A DNA stretch of 7,939 nt, from the NCBI GenBank assembly GCA_025353235.1, contig JANXQZ010000747.1, forward strand, positions 1-7,939, written 5' to 3'. This stretch comes from Bryobacterales bacterium. GTDB taxonomy: Bacteria > Acidobacteriota > Terriglobia > Bryobacterales > Bryobacteraceae. The notes under the pieces were generated by a model, which ran no database searches, was not told the DNA's origin, and saw nothing but the letters and a program-made list of their open reading frames with translations. Shown here piece by piece: positions 6,078 through 7,939 of this stretch (within the stretch, counting starts at the first letter, position 1; the number at the start of each line of letters is the position of its first letter). The position numbers and the translations under genes are program-made.

Positions 6078-7800
6078 AATCCAACAGTTCCACGTCGACG
6101 GTCTTCTTAGCCGGATCAAGGCTCGTGATCTTGAAACTGCGGAGTTGGCCTGCCTTCAGTTGATCGCGCACCGGCGCTGCTCCCGCTTCGCCGCCGACCC
6201 CCACTCCCTGCTTCCAGCGAGCCGTCAGCATCGCCGACATTGAGGACAGATCCGCTTTAGGCGACTGGGGTTTTGCTTCGGCCTTGGCCTGCGGTTCGGG
6301 CACCTGAATGCGGCACACGCCAAAAACGCCCTCGCCGAGTTCCGCTTTAACACGCGATCCCGATACATCCACGATCCGCCCCGTCACCGTCTCGCCCACT
6401 GTATGCTCCGCGATAAATTGATCCACGCTGGTCGGCTCCAACTGCTTCATCCCGAGCCGAATCCGCCGGCGCTCCCGATCTTGCTCCAGCACCACCGTTT
6501 TAACAATCTGGCCCATCGAGAGCATCTCGCGCGGATGATTCAGACGCTTCTCGCGGCTGATATCGCCGATGTGAATCATGCCTTCTACGCCATTGCCCAG
6601 ATCGACAAACGCGCCAAACGGCTGGATGCTGGTGATCGCACCTTCCACTACCGTGCCCTGAGCGTACTTCTTTTCCGCCTCTTCCCAAGGATCGCCGAGA
6701 GCCTGCTTCAGCCCTAGCGAAATGCGATGCTCGGGCGCATTTACGCCCAGCACCACCGCCTCAACTAATTCGCCCGGCTTGAGCAGATCGCTCGGCTTGC
6801 GAACCTTCTTCGACCAAGACATCTCGGAAACGTGGATCAAGCCGTCCACGCCGGGAGCCAGCTCGATGAAAGCCCCAAAATCGGTTAGGCGGGAAACCTT
6901 GCCCTGGACACGCTCGCCCACATGAAACCGATCGCCAGCCATGGTCCACGGATCGGGAATCAATTGCTTCAACCCTAGAGAAATCCGGCGCGTGTCTCGG
7001 TTGATTTTGAGAATCTTAACCTCGAGCGCATCGTTGACATTGACGACATCGCCGGGCTTGGCCACGCGCACCCACGACATGTCGGCGATATGCAGCAGCC
7101 CATCCACGCCCGGTGAGAGCTCCACGAAAGCCCCAAAATCGGTGAGGCTGCGCACGGTCCCGCGCACCACCGCCCCTTCCTGCAATTGCCCGAACGCCTC
7201 TTGCTTCAACTGCGTCGAACGCTCTTCGAGAATCACGCGCCGGTCCACCACCACGTCCTCATCCGCGATATCCAGCTTGATGATCTTGACCTCGATCGCC
7301 TGCCCCACCAGCTTTTCCATCTCCGCCTGATCGCGGGCACCGCTGCGGGAAGCCGGAAGAAAAGCCGGAACGCCGACGTCCACGCGCAGCCCGCCCTTCA
7401 CCAACTCCGTAACCGTCCCGCCAATCGTCCGCTTGTCCGCGAACGCCTGTTCGAAGGCGCTCCAATCCTTCGGGCGTTCCACTTTGATCGTGGAGAGCAG
7501 GTAGAAACCCTCGCTATCGCGTCCGGTGATCGACACCACCATCAAGTCGCCAACCCGAATCGACAGCTCGCCCGCATCGTTGCGAAACTGTTCCACCGGG
7601 ATTACGCCATCCATCTTGCGTCCGATATCCACAAACACCGATTCAGGACCTACGGAAACCACGGTGCCCTGCACCGATTGATCGTGACCGTTCCCGTGAT
7701 GCTGTTCGAACTCCGAGAGAATGTTGGCAAATGAATTCTCGTCCTCAACGGGCGTAGCTGGGCCTGCTGAAGGCGAAACGAGAGATTTAGAATTTTCCAT
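6076..7800 (-). CDS. rpsA: 30S ribosomal protein S1, six S1 domains
   Basis: A 574-residue protein (E. coli S1 is 557) that binds mRNA on the small ribosomal subunit and helps initiation. Six OB-fold S1 repeats are visible: about 40-106 (VQGTVVSVGPESVFVDIG), 124-193 (degenerate), 207-278 (SLTDFGAFVELSPGVDGL), 294-365 (RLTDFGAFIELAPGVDGL), 381-452 (SIQPFGAFVDLGNGVEGM) and 467-574. Repeats 3 to 5 carry the RISLGLKQ or RIRLGMKQ closing element. Repeat 6 is odd: its first strands (TVTGRIVDVSGSRVKAEL) are separated from the last (RSFKITSLDPAKKTVDVELLD) by about 45 residues rich in Ala, Glu, Lys, Pro and Gly (about 503-547). The first 38 residues are an acidic, flexible leader. ATG 7800 has no strong Shine-Dalgarno sequence before it, as is also known for E. 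coli rpsA. It is followed directly by the pseudouridine synthase gene. Confidence 0.95.
   Translation of the reverse strand: MENSKSLVSPSAGPATPVEDENSFANILSEFEQHHGNGHDQSVQGTVVSVGPESVFVDIGRKMDGVIPVEQFRNDAGELSIRVGDLMVVSITGRDSEGFYLLSTIKVERPKDWSAFEQAFADKRTIGGTVTELVKGGLRVDVGVPAFLPASRSGARDQAEMEKLVGQAIEVKIIKLDIADEDVVVDRRVILEERSTQLKQEAFGQLQEGAVVRGTVRSLTDFGAFVELSPGVDGLLHIADMSWVRVAKPGDVVNVNDALEVKILKINRDTRRISLGLKQLIPDPWTMAGDRFHVGERVQGKVSRLTDFGAFIELAPGVDGLIHVSEMSWSKKVRKPSDLLKPGELVEAVVLGVNAPEHRISLGLKQALGDPWEEAEKKYAQGTVVEGAITSIQPFGAFVDLGNGVEGMIHIGDISREKRLNHPREMLSMGQIVKTVVLEQDRERRRIRLGMKQLEPTSVDQFIAEHTVGETVTGRIVDVSGSRVKAELGEGVFGVCRIQVPEPQAKAEAKPQSPKADLSSMSAMLTARWKQGVGVGGEAGAAPVRDQLKAGQLRSFKITSLDPAKKTVDVELLD
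6843..6890 (-). repeat. rpsA: Intragenic direct repeat, copy encoding S1 repeat 4 core
   Basis: This 48-base stretch matches 7101-7148 at 40 of 48 positions by my alignment, including an identical 18-base core at 6868-6885. The copies are 258 bases (86 codons) apart, one S1-domain period, and encode the LTDFGAF.EL.PGVDGL core of S1 repeats 4 and 3. Confidence 0.8.
7101..7148 (-). repeat. rpsA: Intragenic direct repeat, copy encoding S1 repeat 3 core
   Basis: Partner of the copy at 6843-6890. The identical core here is at 7126-7143. It encodes residues about 218-234 of S1. Such similarity could allow recombination or conversion between S1 repeats. Confidence 0.8.
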
Positions 7801-7839
7801 GAGACCGCGTGTAAATCCATTTTGTCACAAACCCGGCTA

Positions 7840-7868
7840 AGATTACAGGTTGGAGCCAACCTCAGCAA
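7840..7868 (-). promoter_or_regulatory. rpsA: Candidate rpsA promoter
   Basis: On the minus strand TTGCTG (7863-7868) and TAATCT (7840-7845) are separated by exactly 17 bases, the usual sigma-70 spacing. Each hexamer matches consensus at about half its positions, so strength is moderate at best. Transcription would start near 7833, giving a leader of roughly 30 bases before the rpsA ATG. The rest of 7801-7939 holds no gene I can support. Confidence 0.4.
7847..7862. promoter_or_regulatory. Inverted repeat filling the rpsA promoter spacer, possible operator
   Basis: AGGTTGG-AG-CCAACCT is an inverted repeat with perfect 7-base arms and a 2-base centre. It fills all but one base of the spacer between the candidate -35 and -10 boxes. 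The position would suit a dimeric repressor, or a MerR-like activator acting on the spacer. The regulator is unknown, and a loop of 2 bases makes an RNA hairpin unlikely. Confidence 0.35.
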
Positions 7869-7914
7869 GTTCGCGCGCCCCGTTCCGGGAGTCGCTCAGG
7901 CGTGTACGGCCGCA

Positions 7915-7925
7915 AGATCTGATCT
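7915..7925. repeat. Short palindrome AGATC-T-GATCT
   Basis: Five-base perfect arms around one central base, about 47 bases upstream of the candidate rpsA -35 box. It could be a second regulatory half-site region, but short palindromes like this arise by chance. Confidence 0.15.
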
Positions 7926-7939
7926 GGGTAGTTTTATTT

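Noticed and set aside
7186..7734. A 182-codon open frame antisense to rpsA
   Set aside because: Same registered antisense effect; composition is dominated by His, Arg and Leu, with no recognisable motif, and the S1 repeats on the other strand are clear.

Overview
The window looks like chromosomal DNA of an Acidobacteriota bacterium, most likely of the Solibacter/Bryobacter type. The main reason is the 451-residue secreted protein at 326-1681. Its C-terminal half matches, by recognition, the 'Solibacter uncharacterized C-terminal' (TIGR03437-type) domain, which is greatly expanded in that group. GC-rich codon use in leuS and rpsA fits this. No tRNA, rRNA, CRISPR array, insertion sequence or integrase is visible.

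Layout from left to right. (1) 1-1930, plus strand: the 3' end of a mutY-type adenine DNA glycosylase gene, then a signal-peptide protein with a cysteine/histidine motif and a Reeler-like beta domain, then a small coiled-coil protein gene. The gaps are 23 and 3 bases, so this reads as one co-oriented unit. (2) 1927-4371, minus strand: a complete leuS (leucyl-tRNA synthetase), whose stop codon overlaps that of the small coiled-coil gene. (3) 4372-4484: a divergent intergenic region that must hold start signals for both sides. (4) 4485-5289, plus strand: a two-gene cassette of an unrecognised 106-residue protein followed after 2 bases by a HEPN-like helical protein. The HEPN-like gene is broken by a one-base frameshift near 5099-5103. 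The tail of this cassette is visibly poorer in GC than leuS. (5) 5317-7800, minus strand: rpsA (six-domain ribosomal protein S1) followed after 6 bases by an RluA-family pseudouridine synthase, a likely two-gene translation operon. (6) 7801-7939: the upstream region of rpsA, with a promoter-like element whose spacer is a near-perfect inverted repeat.

Three minus-strand genes serve translation (aminoacylation, RNA modification, ribosomal mRNA binding). The left plus-strand genes concern DNA repair and an exported protein of unknown role. The odd item is the 106-residue/HEPN-like pair sitting between housekeeping genes. Its paired architecture, different composition and frameshift suggest an accessory, toxin-antitoxin-like or defence-like cassette, now possibly decaying. 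That functional reading is inference. The frameshift itself is directly visible: 62 more family-like residues continue in the neighbouring frame up to a TGA at 5287-5289.
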